From contig JBCCUL010000026.1 in NCBI GenBank assembly GCA_039197065.1, positions 24,234 through 88,233 on the forward strand: DNA of 64,000 bases, written 5' to 3'. Of this stretch, positions 41,927 to 50,350 are shown piece after piece (the first letter of the stretch is position 1; the number at the start of each line of letters is the position of its first letter). Made by a program: the position numbers and the translations under genes. Source of the DNA: JANQPX01 sp039197065. Lineage in GTDB: Bacteria; Pseudomonadota; Alphaproteobacteria; Geminicoccales; Geminicoccaceae. The notes beneath the pieces are model-generated. The model did not search any database. It had not been told where the DNA came from and was given only the letters and a program-made list of their open reading frames with translations.

Positions 41927-42865
41927 AAAATTGAGGACGGCGGCGGCGAGTTGCTTCTTGTCGTCTTCGGTTTGCATCAAGGTCGGCGTGACGAGCGTGG
42001 GGATGTCGATCATCCGCGCCTCGGCCGCATCCGCCTCATCCAGGACGAAGCCTTCGATGAGGCCGCGATAATGCTCGGCGACCGCAACGGATGTGGTCGG
42101 CAGGCCGAGTTCCTGCATCATCTTAGCGGTCGGTCCTTTGACCGCCCGGCCGCCAATGATCGGCGAGACCGCGATGACGGGCGCTGCTGATGCGATCAGC
42201 GCCTGGCGCATGCAGGGAACGGCGAGGATTGGGTCGATGCTGATGAAGGGGTTGGACGGACAGATGACGATCACCTCCAGCCTGTCATCAGCCAGAAGCT
42301 CGTTTAGGCCGGGCGGCAGGCCCGCCTGTTTGGCGCCTTCGAACGTGAAGCCCTTGACTTTCGGCTCGCAGCGACGCTCGACGAAATAACGCTGAAAAGG
42401 AAGGAGGCCGGCATCGCAATCGACCATGGTGCGCACGGGCTGATCGCTCATCGGCAAGAGATGCGCGCGTAGGCCCAGCCGTTTCGCAAAGTCTCGGGTG
42501 ATTGAGGTCAGCCCCTCGTCGTCTCCAAGGCGCCGGGTGCGCTCGATATGGGTGGCGAGATCGCCGTCGCCCAGACGAAACCAGGTTTCACCGCCGAGCG
42601 CCTCCAGCGCGTCCATGAAACGCCAGGTCTCGCCCTTCAGCCCCCAGCCGGTCTCGGGGTTGGCGATGCCGGCGAGCGTGTACATGACCGTGTCGATGTC
42701 GGGTGAAACATGCAGACCAAGATGCTCGAAATCATCGCCGGTATTGCAGAGGACGGCGAGATCAGCGCCTCCCAGGAGCCGATCGAGGCCGAGCGCCAGC
42801 TTCGCGCCGCCGATACCGCCGGAGATTGCGAGAACTCGGGCGCTCAGTGCGTTTCCGTCGCTCAT
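41906..42865 (-). CDS. cofD: 2-Phospho-L-lactate transferase (coenzyme F420 biosynthesis)
   Basis: CofD joins FO and an activated phospholactate or phosphoenolpyruvate moiety to give (dehydro-)F420-0. Signatures are the N-terminal ISGGIGGAKLALGL, the CNTGDDFEHLGLHVSPDIDTVMYTLAG block with conserved metal-binding Asp residues, and CPSNPFISIDPIL near residue 205. The 319-residue length fits. It overlaps cofE by 4 bp (ATGA). The last six residues (VAWPPH) come from a dispersed repeat. The rest of the F420 pathway (FO synthase, CofC/FbiD) is not in the window. Confidence 0.92.
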   Translation of the reverse strand: MSDGNALSARVLAISGGIGGAKLALGLDRLLGGADLAVLCNTGDDFEHLGLHVSPDIDTVMYTLAGIANPETGWGLKGETWRFMDALEALGGETWFRLGDGDLATHIERTRRLGDDEGLTSITRDFAKRLGLRAHLLPMSDQPVRTMVDCDAGLLPFQRYFVERRCEPKVKGFTFEGAKQAGLPPGLNELLADDRLEVIVICPSNPFISIDPILAVPCMRQALIASAAPVIAVSPIIGGRAVKGPTAKMMQELGLPTTSVAVAEHYRGLIEGFVLDEADAAEARMIDIPTLVTPTLMQTEDDKKQLAAAVLNFVAWPPH

Positions 42866-43626
42866 CGGAACAGATCCTCGTCACTCGGACGCTGCAGCGC
42901 CTTGGCCGGTTTCGCCTTGCCTTCGAGCCGAAGCCCTCGAAGGAGGACTGCGGGCTGCCCCTCGTCCGCTTCGCCCATCAGCAGCTCGGCGGCTGATGCA
43001 ATCTCATCGGCAAGGCCAACCTCGGTGACCTGAAGCATGCGGCCATCGAGATCTTTTCGCCCCCGAAGATCCATGACCGCCGGCAGTTTGGCGGCGCCGA
43101 TCGCAAGCCCGACGACGCCCTTTCGCCAGGCGCGACCGACGCTGTCACTGATCACCAAGGCCAAGGTCATCCGAAAGCGCGCTGACAGCGAAGCGGCGAG
43201 TGCAGCGGCGCTGGCGTCTGGATCTTCGGGCAGCAGCAGAACATGCTCGTCACCCTCCGCCTTGCCAACGTTCGACTGATCGATGCCGGCATTCGCCATC
43301 ACCATGCCGAGACGATGTTCAGCGATGATCAGGCCCCGGCGTTTACGAAGAACCTTTTGCGACTCGTCGAGAATGAGCTGGCAGACCGCGGGCGACTTTC
43401 CGGTCTCCGGAGCAAGCGCGTCTGCCTCCTTCGAAGGCTCGACATCGGCGAGGCTGACGCACCTCCCCTCGGCCTTGGAGACGATCTTGTGGGTGACCAC
43501 CAGAACGTCCCCATCACGCGGCCGAAGTTCTGCCCTCTCCAGCGCATCGCCAAGAATGACCGCCAGATCATCGCCCGTGTCGATGGCGGGAATTCCCGGC
43601 AGCGCATGCAGGGAGAGCGTGTTCAC
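42862..43626 (-). CDS. cofE: Coenzyme F420-0:L-glutamate ligase
   Basis: CofE adds gamma-linked glutamates to F420-0 using GTP. Recognisable segments are the N-terminal LHALPGIPAIDTGDDL, DGDVLVVTHKIVSKAEGR, RTTALVISDSVGRAWR-type sequence (here LALVISDSVGRAWRKG) and GLAIGAAKLPAVMDLRGRKDLDGR. The 254-residue length corresponds to CofE without the nitroreductase-like FbiB domain. It is translationally coupled to cofD. Confidence 0.92.
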   Translation of the reverse strand: MNTLSLHALPGIPAIDTGDDLAVILGDALERAELRPRDGDVLVVTHKIVSKAEGRCVSLADVEPSKEADALAPETGKSPAVCQLILDESQKVLRKRRGLIIAEHRLGMVMANAGIDQSNVGKAEGDEHVLLLPEDPDASAAALAASLSARFRMTLALVISDSVGRAWRKGVVGLAIGAAKLPAVMDLRGRKDLDGRMLQVTEVGLADEIASAAELLMGEADEGQPAVLLRGLRLEGKAKPAKALQRPSDEDLFR

Positions 43627-43700
43627 GACGGCAACTCAGAAGCCGCCGGCGACCAAAACGACGTTACCGGCGAAGCGCGGCATCATCGCCGATCCCAGGC

Positions 43701-44624
43701 TCAGGCGGCGAGCCTGAAATCGAGATCCTGCAGATCGGCGCCAAGCGCTTTGGCATCGGCCTCATTGAGCGGCATCAAAGGCGGGCGCAGGCGCGTCCAG
43801 CCAGGATCGCCCTTGGCGTCGGCGATCATCTGCTTCATGGCCGGGATCAGGGCATAACGCTGCAGAATGAGGCGAATGCGCTCGACATCGGCATGGCGTT
43901 CTGTCACGTCCTCGCCTGCAAGCGCAGCGTCGTAGAGAGCACGGATCGCCGATGCATTGACATTGCAGCCGGCGCTGATGCAACCGGCGCCGCCGACTTC
44001 GAGCCCGGCCGCCACGAGGTTTTCCGCACCTGGAAAAACGGCAAGGTCGGCGAAGCGCTCGATCAGCATCTTGCTGTGCTCCCAATCGCCGGTGCTGTCC
44101 TTGATGCCGGCGAGCGTCTTCGGATGGCGCGCCTGCACCAGGTCGACGAGCTCGGGTGTGATCGGCACGCCGGAGACCTGGGGAATGTGATACAGCACCA
44201 GCCTGAAGTCATCGGTGCCCACACCCTCGATCACCCGATCATAGCTCTCGGCAAGCGCCCGGTCGGAAGCACCTTTGTAGTAGAAGGGCGGCAGCATGAG
44301 GATGCCAAGCGCGCCCCGATCGTTCGCATGCCGGGTCAGACGGACGGTATCAGGCAGGGCGGCGCAGCCGGTGCCGACCATCATACGATCGGCGGGGACG
44401 CCGGCATCGATCGCCGCATCGAGAACGCGGATGCGCTCCTCGACCGAAAACGAGTTGGCCTCGCCGGTCGTGCCGAACATCACGAGGCCGTGGCAGCCCT
44501 CCTCCAGCGTCCAGCGGCAATGATCGATGAATTTTTCGACATCGGGCTCCAGCTTCGCATCCAACGGCATCAACGCCGGACACCAGACCCCATTCAACAC
44601 CTCATCGCTCGCAAGCTTCGTCAC
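43701..44624 (-). CDS. Dihydrodipicolinate synthase / N-acetylneuraminate lyase family protein
   Basis: A class I (Schiff-base) aldolase or lyase of the DapA/NanA superfamily. Visible are GTTGEANSFSVEER (substrate carboxylate loop), YHIPQVSG with the catalytic tyrosine and AGIKDSTGD with the Schiff-base lysine. The true dapA substrate is not implied; many paralogues act on 2-keto-3-deoxy sugar acids. The GTG at 44624 has GGAGGAG upstream and is preferred over ATG 44651. It lies 74 bp upstream of cofE on the same strand. Confidence 0.85.
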   Translation of the reverse strand: MTKLASDEVLNGVWCPALMPLDAKLEPDVEKFIDHCRWTLEEGCHGLVMFGTTGEANSFSVEERIRVLDAAIDAGVPADRMMVGTGCAALPDTVRLTRHANDRGALGILMLPPFYYKGASDRALAESYDRVIEGVGTDDFRLVLYHIPQVSGVPITPELVDLVQARHPKTLAGIKDSTGDWEHSKMLIERFADLAVFPGAENLVAAGLEVGGAGCISAGCNVNASAIRALYDAALAGEDVTERHADVERIRLILQRYALIPAMKQMIADAKGDPGWTRLRPPLMPLNEADAKALGADLQDLDFRLAA

Positions 44625-44808
44625 GCCAGCTCCTCCCCGGTTCCACATCATGATGCCATGACTTTAGAGCCGGTTGCGCGCGAACGGAACCATCATCGAT
44701 GGAGGACCGATCGGCGGAAAGTGCGCCACCTCATCAACCAGCCGCTGCCCAAGGACACGCGGCACGCCGGCGAACGGCTATGCCTTTGTCAGGAGCTTGG
44801 GAATTCTC

Positions 44809-45192
44809 CTACGCATAGCTGATCACTTCGAACTCGATCCCGTCGTCGTCATGAAAATAGAAACGCCTGCCCGGCTCGTAATCGGCATGGGAGTGGGGCT
44901 CATAACCGATCTCGCGGACCCTCGTCTCGACCGCGTCAAGATCCTCGACCAAGACACCGACATGGTTCAAGCCGCCTCGGGTTCCATAGCTGTCGGCGTT
45001 TACGGCAAGGCTTTCAGGGCGGCGGTAGAGAGCGATATAGCTGCCGTCTGCGCCGACATGAACCGTGCGTCCCGAATGGATCGCATCGCCCTGCCAGCGA
45101 ATGCGCCAACCGAAGAGCGCGCAGAGACGCTCCGCCGTCTTTGATGGATCATCGACCGTGATATTCACATGTTCAAGCATTGCCTCAGTCAT
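44809..45192 (-). CDS. VOC family protein (glyoxalase/bleomycin-resistance fold)
   Basis: A 127-residue single-domain vicinal-oxygen-chelate protein with the paired beta-alpha-beta-beta-beta modules. Likely metal ligands are His in LEHVNITV, His in LNHVGVLV and Glu in GIEFEVIS. Such proteins act as glyoxalases, dioxygenases or drug-binding proteins; the substrate is unknown. It is divergent from soxR, and its promoter has the 19-bp spacer with a SoxR-like dyad, so it is probably the SoxR target and part of a redox-cycling drug response. Confidence 0.88.
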   Translation of the reverse strand: MTEAMLEHVNITVDDPSKTAERLCALFGWRIRWQGDAIHSGRTVHVGADGSYIALYRRPESLAVNADSYGTRGGLNHVGVLVEDLDAVETRVREIGYEPHSHADYEPGRRFYFHDDDGIEFEVISYA

Positions 45193-45235
45193 GGCGTTCT
45201 CCTCAAGGAGGTTTGTCGAGCCGGTGATGATTGAC

Positions 45236-45266
45236 AGTCTAATTTCTAAAGCTAACTTGAGATCAA
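45236..45266 (-). promoter_or_regulatory. SoxR-type promoter of the VOC gene
   Basis: On the minus strand, TTGATC (-35), a 19-bp spacer and TAGACT (-10) are present; a 19-bp spacer is the hallmark of MerR-family activated promoters. Within the spacer, the dyad TCAAGTTAGCTTTAGA resembles the SoxR box (CCTCAAGTTAACTTGAGG), strongest in the half TCAAGTTAGCT. Confidence 0.75.
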
Positions 45267-45296
45267 GATTTTTTTCAAAGATGCGGGAGATGAATT

Positions 45297-45755
45297 TTGC
45301 GCGCAGATGATCTCCTCTCGATCGGTGAGCTTGCGGACCGCACAGGGCTTGCCGTCTCCGCTATTCGCTACTACGAGGCGGAGGGTCTGGTGGCGGCTGC
45401 ACGCAATGCCGGGGGGCATCGGCGCTTTAGACGCTCGGATATCCGACGGCTCTCCTTCGTCCTGATCGCTCAGCAGTTCGGTTTCTCGATCGAGCAGATA
45501 CGCACCCAATTGCAGACACTACCTGACGAGCGCACACCGACGAAGAAGGACTGGGCCAAGATCAGCCGCGGTTTCAGGCGGACGCTCGACGCCAAGCTGG
45601 CGACGCTCGAACGCCTTCGCGATCATCTCGATGGCTGCATCGGCTGCGGCTGCCTGTCGCTCCAACGATGCCGGCTCTACAACCCCGACGACCGCGCCCG
45701 CCGACATGGCGCCGGCCCCCGCTATCTCCTCGGCGATCACCCTGACGTCGAATAA
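45297..45755 (+). CDS. soxR: Redox-sensitive transcriptional activator SoxR
   Basis: A MerR-family regulator activated when its [2Fe-2S] cluster is oxidised or nitrosylated. The N-terminal winged helix reads SIGELADRTGLAVSAIRYYEAEGL, and the C-terminal cluster motif GCIGCGCLSLQRC (four cysteines, near residues 117-129) is the SoxR signature. TTG 45297 is used, with GGGAG eight bases upstream. It is divergent from the VOC gene it probably controls. The 152-residue length is normal. Confidence 0.93.
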   Translation: MRADDLLSIGELADRTGLAVSAIRYYEAEGLVAAARNAGGHRRFRRSDIRRLSFVLIAQQFGFSIEQIRTQLQTLPDERTPTKKDWAKISRGFRRTLDAKLATLERLRDHLDGCIGCGCLSLQRCRLYNPDDRARRHGAGPRYLLGDHPDVE

Positions 45756-45888
45756 CCAACTCTGCATCGGCCGCGATCAAGGCCTTTTTGTTCGCCGATT
45801 CATCCATGTCGGCGCTGGAAAATCCGCCCGATCTCTCATAAGACGATCCTTCAGTTATGCCGCACCGACACCATCATTGGACCGCGCC

Positions 45889-46614
45889 TTGATCATCGAC
45901 CTCAAAGATCAGATCGGAACCTACTGGCAGGAAAGGGCCGATGCGTTCGACGACGTCGCCTCGCATCGACGGGAGGCCTATGCCTGGGAGCGGGTTTTGA
46001 CCTTGGCCGTCGGCGATCTGCCAAAAGGATCACAGGTCCTGGATCTCGGCGCCGGAACGGGGGCCTGCGCGCTTCCGATGGCAAGGCTCGGACATCGGGT
46101 GACGGCAGTTGATCTCTCTTCAGCGATGCTTTTGAAGCTGGAACAAAAGGCCCTTGCCGAAGCCTTGGAGATCTCGACGCTGCAGGCTGATGTCGATGAC
46201 TTGCCGATGCCGGAGCGCTCGCTCGATCTGGTCACCATGCGCAATCTGCTCTGGACCCTCCCCAACCCGGAAGACCTGCTGATCAAGGCCCGAAAATCCC
46301 TTCGCCCCGGCGGCGTGCTGCTGATCGCGGATGGTTTTTGGGATCATCAGATTGGCGAAGACGCGCCAGATGATGCCCATTGGAGCCACAAGCGCTTCAT
46401 CGAGCTCTACAGCCCAATCGCCGAGAAGCTGCCCTTCTATCGCGGTGTCAGCACAGCGGCCGTTGAACAGATGGTTAGGGCAGCCGGCTTCAGCGCCTTT
46501 CGACATTGGACCGAGCATTTCGAAAGCTCGCCCTATGATGGCGTGACCGACGACTTCTTTTTGCTGACGGCGTCGATCGGCGATGTCAACGGCAAGAGCC
46601 ATGCCCTTGCCTGA
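45889..46614 (+). CDS. Class I SAM-dependent methyltransferase
   Basis: The methyltransferase domain starts around IGTYWQERADAFDD; the SAM motif is VLDLGAGTGACALPMARLG, then VTAVDLSSAML, ADVDDLPMPERSLDLVTMRNLLWTLPNP and a LRPGGVLLIADGFW strand. The open frame runs back to 45631, but that part overlaps soxR and is not domain-like, so I use TTG 45889 as a tentative start. The closest style is UbiE/arsenite-type methyltransferases; the substrate is unknown. It overlaps the downstream CDF transporter gene. Confidence 0.75.
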   Translation: MIIDLKDQIGTYWQERADAFDDVASHRREAYAWERVLTLAVGDLPKGSQVLDLGAGTGACALPMARLGHRVTAVDLSSAMLLKLEQKALAEALEISTLQADVDDLPMPERSLDLVTMRNLLWTLPNPEDLLIKARKSLRPGGVLLIADGFWDHQIGEDAPDDAHWSHKRFIELYSPIAEKLPFYRGVSTAAVEQMVRAAGFSAFRHWTEHFESSPYDGVTDDFFLLTASIGDVNGKSHALA

Positions 46615-47536
46615 GCGATCGCCACCGCTCGACCATCAGACTAGTCTCAGGCAACGCGCGGCGACGGCTAGTCTCGCCACCGCGGTTACGCTCGTTCTAA
46701 TCAAGCTCAGTGCCGTGATCATCACCGGATCGGTCGCCGTGATGTCGACCCTCCTGGACAGCGCCGCCGATGTCGTTGCGGCCTTGGTTACGCTGATCGG
46801 CGTGAACCAAGCCGCGAAGCCCGCCGATCAGAAGCACCGGTTCGGCCACGGCAAGGCGGATGCGCTTTCGGCGCTCGCCCATGGCGTCTTCATCGCGGCA
46901 GCCGGGCTCTTGATCGTTGCCGATGCCGGACGGCGTCTCCTCATCAGTCCCGAACCCGTGGCGACGCCAGAAATCGGGCTCTTTGCGATGATCGCCTGCT
47001 TCGCCATCACCTGCCTGTTGGTGCTGTATCAGCGCCAGGTCGTGCGGCAAGCCGGCTCGCAGGCGATACGCGCCGATTGCCTCAATCATACCGGCGACCT
47101 TCTGACCATGGCGGCGGTTTTTCTGTCGCTCCTGCTCTCTGATGCGACGGGGCTTTTGTGGGTCGATCCGCTGGCCGCCCTTTTGATCGCGCTCTGGCTC
47201 TTCTCGAATGCGGCGCGCGTCACCATGGCCGCGATCGACGAACTCATGGATCGGGAACTGCCAGCCGCCTATCGGAAAAAGGTCGAAGCGCTAATTTCCG
47301 ACCACCCAGATGTCCACGACCTTCATGACCTGCGCACGCGCGGCGCCGGTCCCAAGGTTTTCATCGACGTGCATTGCGAGATCGACGGCGCGCTCAGTCT
47401 GGATGATGTCCACAAGGTCATGGATGAGATCGAAGAGAAGCTTGATCAACGCTTTCCCAACGCTGAGATCGTCATCCATCCTGAGCCAGCCGGGATCGAC
47501 GATGACCGCCTCGATGATCGCTTGACAGGAACGTAA
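46583..47536 (+). CDS. Cation diffusion facilitator (FieF/CzcD-like metal efflux)
   Basis: A CDF transporter exporting divalent cations (Fe2+, Zn2+ or Mn2+) by proton antiport. Six helices with metal-site residues LLDSAADV in helix 2 and NHTGDLLTM in helix 5, the HRFGHGKADALSAL loop and the C-terminal cytoplasmic domain with HDLRTRG and VHCEIDG are all present. The presence of D-x3-D plus H-x2-D (DSAAD and HTGD) resembles FieF. It overlaps the upstream methyltransferase by 32 bp, or by 14 bp if ATG 46601 is used. Confidence 0.9.
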   Translation: MSTARAMPLPERSPPLDHQTSLRQRAATASLATAVTLVLIKLSAVIITGSVAVMSTLLDSAADVVAALVTLIGVNQAAKPADQKHRFGHGKADALSALAHGVFIAAAGLLIVADAGRRLLISPEPVATPEIGLFAMIACFAITCLLVLYQRQVVRQAGSQAIRADCLNHTGDLLTMAAVFLSLLLSDATGLLWVDPLAALLIALWLFSNAARVTMAAIDELMDRELPAAYRKKVEALISDHPDVHDLHDLRTRGAGPKVFIDVHCEIDGALSLDDVHKVMDEIEEKLDQRFPNAEIVIHPEPAGIDDDRLDDRLTGT

Positions 47537-47690
47537 GCCCTCCTCTTTGCGCGCCAGGCATTGAGGTCGTGCCGGGTAAGGCCTGGCATAAACGCGATCG
47601 AGAAATCCTGAAGCCGGACATTATGGGTATGATGAAGTGGGCACCGCCACGTCGATCAGCGGTTGACATTCCTGTTCCGCTTGATTTTTT

Positions 47691-47728
47691 CAATACAGTC
47701 GTATAGAAATAACTATACAACTGTATTG
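47691..47728. promoter_or_regulatory. Twin operator dyad upstream of the TetR-MBL operon
   Basis: Two 12-bp dyads of the form ATAC-N4-GTAT (47693-47704 and 47715-47726) lie 22 bp apart, and together they form a larger 16-bp inverted repeat with a 6-base centre (15 of 16 pairs). The segment is AT-rich and lies 30 bp before the tetR start, the usual place for autoregulation. Confidence 0.75.
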
Positions 47729-47757
47729 GAACTCACCATCACCTCATGAGGTGACGA

Positions 47758-48348
47758 TTGGCACGTCCAAAGACCTACGATCGAGAGGAGGCCGTCGAGC
47801 GTGCCTGTCATGCCTTCTGGATGCATGGTTACGGCGCGCTGGGCGTGCGCGAGCTGGAGAAGCTAACCGGGCTCAACAAATTCGCAATCCGCAGCGAGTT
47901 CGGTGGCAAGGAGGGACTCTATCTTGAGGCGCTACGTTACTACGCCGAGGAGGCGAAGGTGACCGTCCTGGCACCGATGTGCTCAGGGGGAATTGAGACG
48001 ATCGAGGCGTTCTTCGAGGGCCTTGTCACCGAAGGATGCATCAATTCCAGCCGATGGGGGTGTCTGATCGTCAACACCGGCATTGAAAATGCCGAACTGA
48101 ACAGACCGGCCCTACAGGCGGCGTCAGACGATTATTGGGCAACACTGGGTCAGCATTTCGAGACCGCATTGAAGAAGTCGATCGAGACAGGCGAGATCGA
48201 CCGGACGCTAAATGTCGGCGAAGCCTCCAAAGGGCTTGTGACGGCGGTCATGGGAATTCACACGATGAACCGTGTTTCCAGCGCGCATGACGCAGGCGCA
48301 TCGCTTGTCAGCATGGTGCGAGATCTGATCACGTCGTGGAAAAGGTAA
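47758..48348 (+). CDS. TetR family transcriptional regulator
   Basis: The N-terminal helix-turn-helix (residues 10-55: AVERACHAFWMHGYGALGVRELEK, then GLNKFAIRSEFGGKEGLYLEAL) is of the TetR type, and the rest is an all-helical ligand-binding domain of about 140 residues. TTG 47758 has AGGTGA six bases upstream. The stop codon is adjacent to the ATG of the MBL-like gene with no gap, so that gene is the likely target. The ligand is unknown. Confidence 0.88.
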   Translation: MARPKTYDREEAVERACHAFWMHGYGALGVRELEKLTGLNKFAIRSEFGGKEGLYLEALRYYAEEAKVTVLAPMCSGGIETIEAFFEGLVTEGCINSSRWGCLIVNTGIENAELNRPALQAASDDYWATLGQHFETALKKSIETGEIDRTLNVGEASKGLVTAVMGIHTMNRVSSAHDAGASLVSMVRDLITSWKR

Positions 48349-49014
48349 ATGGCCGCTCAACTTTCCAGATTTGAACCGATTGCCGGGGTCGATGGCCTGT
48401 TCACGGCAATGAAGGGGGAGCTGCGCTGCACGGCTATCATGCTGCGATCGGGCGGGCTTTGCTTGTACAGCCCGGTTGCGGGATTGAGCGCTCGCGCCAA
48501 AGACAGCCTTGATGACCTGGGTAAGGCCGAATTTCTGTTCGCTCCCAACCATTACCACAACAAAGGCTTGTCCGAGTATAAGGCCGCCTACCCGACTGCA
48601 AGAACTGTGTCGTCAGAGGTCAGCAGGCCGCGTTTGGAGCGCGTTACCGGCCTCGAGTTTCAGGGGCTGGAAGAACTTTCCGACAGCTTGCAAGACGGCA
48701 TGCGTCTCGTGATCCCCCAAGGCCTGAAAACCGGCGAGGTCTGGGTAGTCATCCCCGCAGGCAAGGGCATTGCTTGGCTCGTGGTCGATGCCTTCGCTGG
48801 CGGGAAAGGAACGCTTGAAGAAGGATGCGAACATGTTCGCCTGTTGGGTACGTTTCCAAAATTCGGCATCGGGAATCGCCCCCAATACATCGAATGGCTC
48901 GATGGCTTTCTCCGATCGGGGCCGCCGGAGATCCTGATTCCCTGTCATGGCCATATCGGGCGAGGTTCGGATCTAAAATCTCAGCTGCAAAATCTAATGG
49001 CTGGGCTGCGCTGA
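48349..49014 (+). CDS. Metallo-beta-lactamase-fold-like (DUF4336-like) protein
   Basis: A 221-residue protein whose order of elements recalls metallo-beta-lactamase-fold proteins of the DUF4336 kind: a GELRCTAIMLRSGGLCLYSPV start, then FLFAPNHYHNKGLSEYKAAYP where the HxHxDH motif would be, and LIPCHGHIG near the end. The canonical HxHxDH is reduced to HYHNKG, so standard zinc hydrolysis is doubtful. It follows tetR without a gap and is presumably regulated by it. Confidence 0.6.
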   Translation: MAAQLSRFEPIAGVDGLFTAMKGELRCTAIMLRSGGLCLYSPVAGLSARAKDSLDDLGKAEFLFAPNHYHNKGLSEYKAAYPTARTVSSEVSRPRLERVTGLEFQGLEELSDSLQDGMRLVIPQGLKTGEVWVVIPAGKGIAWLVVDAFAGGKGTLEEGCEHVRLLGTFPKFGIGNRPQYIEWLDGFLRSGPPEILIPCHGHIGRGSDLKSQLQNLMAGLR

Positions 49015-49178
49015 ACCAGAGGCTACAACCACTGGGCGCGCACCTTCGACTATCGCTGCCGCAAGAAGGGTCGTGTGTCGCCGCTCGCCAAGCTCACGTC
49101 ATAAGAAAAGAGCGCCCGAACCCCGGACGCTCTTTCAAAACGCATCGTCACCCCACACGCCCCCCCGCACCAGGCGAG

Positions 49179-49274
49179 GTCCAGTCAACGCCGCGGCGCG
49201 TTCGCCGCCCAAGTCAACGTTGCACCGCGTCGGTGCCGCTGCGGCGCGTCGCCGTCCAAGTAACGCGCGGCTCG
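49179..49274 (-). repeat. GC-rich hairpin repeats after the dps stop codon
   Basis: On the minus strand, the dps stop lies in the hairpin GCGGCT-GACG-AGCCGC. This is followed by two to three imperfect units containing CGTTACTTGGACGGCG, CGTTGACTTGGGCGGCG and CGTTGACTGG. The CGTTGACTTGG portion resembles the dispersed 3'-end repeat, but the hairpins differ, so this may be a second family. The rest of 49015-49178 shows nothing I can name. Confidence 0.45.
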
Positions 49275-49748
49275 TCAGCCGCGGAGGTGGGCGCGGAGGA
49301 ACCAGGCGAACTTGTCGTGGATCTGGGCGCGCTCGATCGCGAGATCGTTGGTGACCACGTCGCCATGCTTGTCGGCGACGGCGGCAAGGGCGGTGAGCGT
49401 GGCGGACAGGGTTTCCTGATCCTGCTGCAGGTTTTTGATCATCGCCTTCGCGTCGATCTTGCCGTCGCATTCCTCGATGGCGCTGCGGCGCAGGAATTCG
49501 GCGTAGCGGCCCTCGGCATGGGCATCGAGCGCCTTGATGCGCTCGGCGAGGTCGTCCTGCGCCACGAAATGATCTTCATACATCTTCTGAAACAGCTCAT
49601 GCAGCGGACCGAAGCCCATGCCTTCGACGTTCCAGTGATAATTCTGCGCCTTCAGGGTCGCGATCGCGGTCTCGGCCACGGCCTGGGTCAGCCCCTCGAC
49701 CAGTTCCTGCTTGGCGTTGGGTTCAAGGGCGGTGACGACGTTGCTCAT
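49275..49748 (-). CDS. dps: Dps family DNA-binding ferritin-like protein
   Basis: A 12-mer mini-ferritin that oxidises and stores iron and protects DNA. Ferroxidase residues are visible in QNYHWNVEG (His near 38) and YEDHFVAQDDLAERIKALD (Asp/Glu near 58-70). The 157-residue length is usual; the N-terminus is short and weakly basic, so DNA binding is uncertain. An Irr/ICE-type palindrome 38 bp upstream suggests iron control. Confidence 0.93.
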   Translation of the reverse strand: MSNVVTALEPNAKQELVEGLTQAVAETAIATLKAQNYHWNVEGMGFGPLHELFQKMYEDHFVAQDDLAERIKALDAHAEGRYAEFLRRSAIEECDGKIDAKAMIKNLQQDQETLSATLTALAAVADKHGDVVTNDLAIERAQIHDKFAWFLRAHLRG

Positions 49749-49785
49749 CTCGGTGCTCCTCTCTTGGCCGCGGCGATTGGATCAA

Positions 49786-49802
49786 TTTAGAAACATTCTA
49801 AA
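49786..49802. promoter_or_regulatory. Irr (ICE)-type palindrome upstream of dps
   Basis: TTTAGAA-ACA-TTCTAAA is a perfect 7-3-7 inverted repeat of the iron-control-element type bound by Irr in rhizobia and relatives. Located 38 bp before the dps start, it is placed to repress dps when iron is scarce. Confidence 0.75.
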
Positions 49803-49810
49803 CCCGTCCT

Positions 49811-50350
49811 CTATATAGCGACACCGCCGCCGCTTTCCAGATCATTTTCTTGTAAAAGTCGCCCGAGCTGCATGATCAAAAAGGCCGCGCGCCGCTGTGC
49901 CGCCGCACCGACCCGCCAGCCGACCAGCGTCTCGGCGTTGGCGTGATCGCCGTTCATGGCCGCATTCAGCATCTGGAGAAACCAGAGCTCGTCATTGGTC
50001 ACGGCGATGACGCCGACGGTGAAGAAGCGAAGTTCGCGCTTGGCGTGGGTGTCGAGCAGGCGAAAGAACGCGGTCGCATAGGCGCTGGCCTCGGACGGGA
50101 TGTCGCCGGCCAGGAGGAAACAGGCCTCCTCGACGGCGGCCTTCGCGGTCAGCCTGCTCCGGATCAGCCACCAGCGCGCCGCCTCGAGCAGGGCCTGATC
50201 TTCGGCATCGAGCAGCACCGGTCTGGCCGGCGCCGGCTCACAGGCATTCGGAAACGGAATGACGACGCGGTCAAGAGGCTCGGGATTGGACATGCGTTTC
50301 AGGTTCAGGGTCAGCTTGTCACGGTCGGCAATCCAGACGGCACAGGTCAT
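49811..50350 (-). CDS. Conserved-looking hypothetical protein
   Basis: A 179-residue soluble protein that I do not recognise. The C-terminal 120 residues are predicted all-alpha (DAEDQALLEAARWWLIRSR, AFFRLLDTHAKRELRFF, QRRAAFLIMQLGRLL). No membrane segment or catalytic motif is evident. The start may be the internal ATG at 50293 (MSNPEPLDR). It lies upstream of dps on the same strand, with the ICE-type site between them. Confidence 0.6.
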   Translation of the reverse strand: MTCAVWIADRDKLTLNLKRMSNPEPLDRVVIPFPNACEPAPARPVLLDAEDQALLEAARWWLIRSRLTAKAAVEEACFLLAGDIPSEASAYATAFFRLLDTHAKRELRFFTVGVIAVTNDELWFLQMLNAAMNGDHANAETLVGWRVGAAAQRRAAFLIMQLGRLLQENDLESGGGVAI

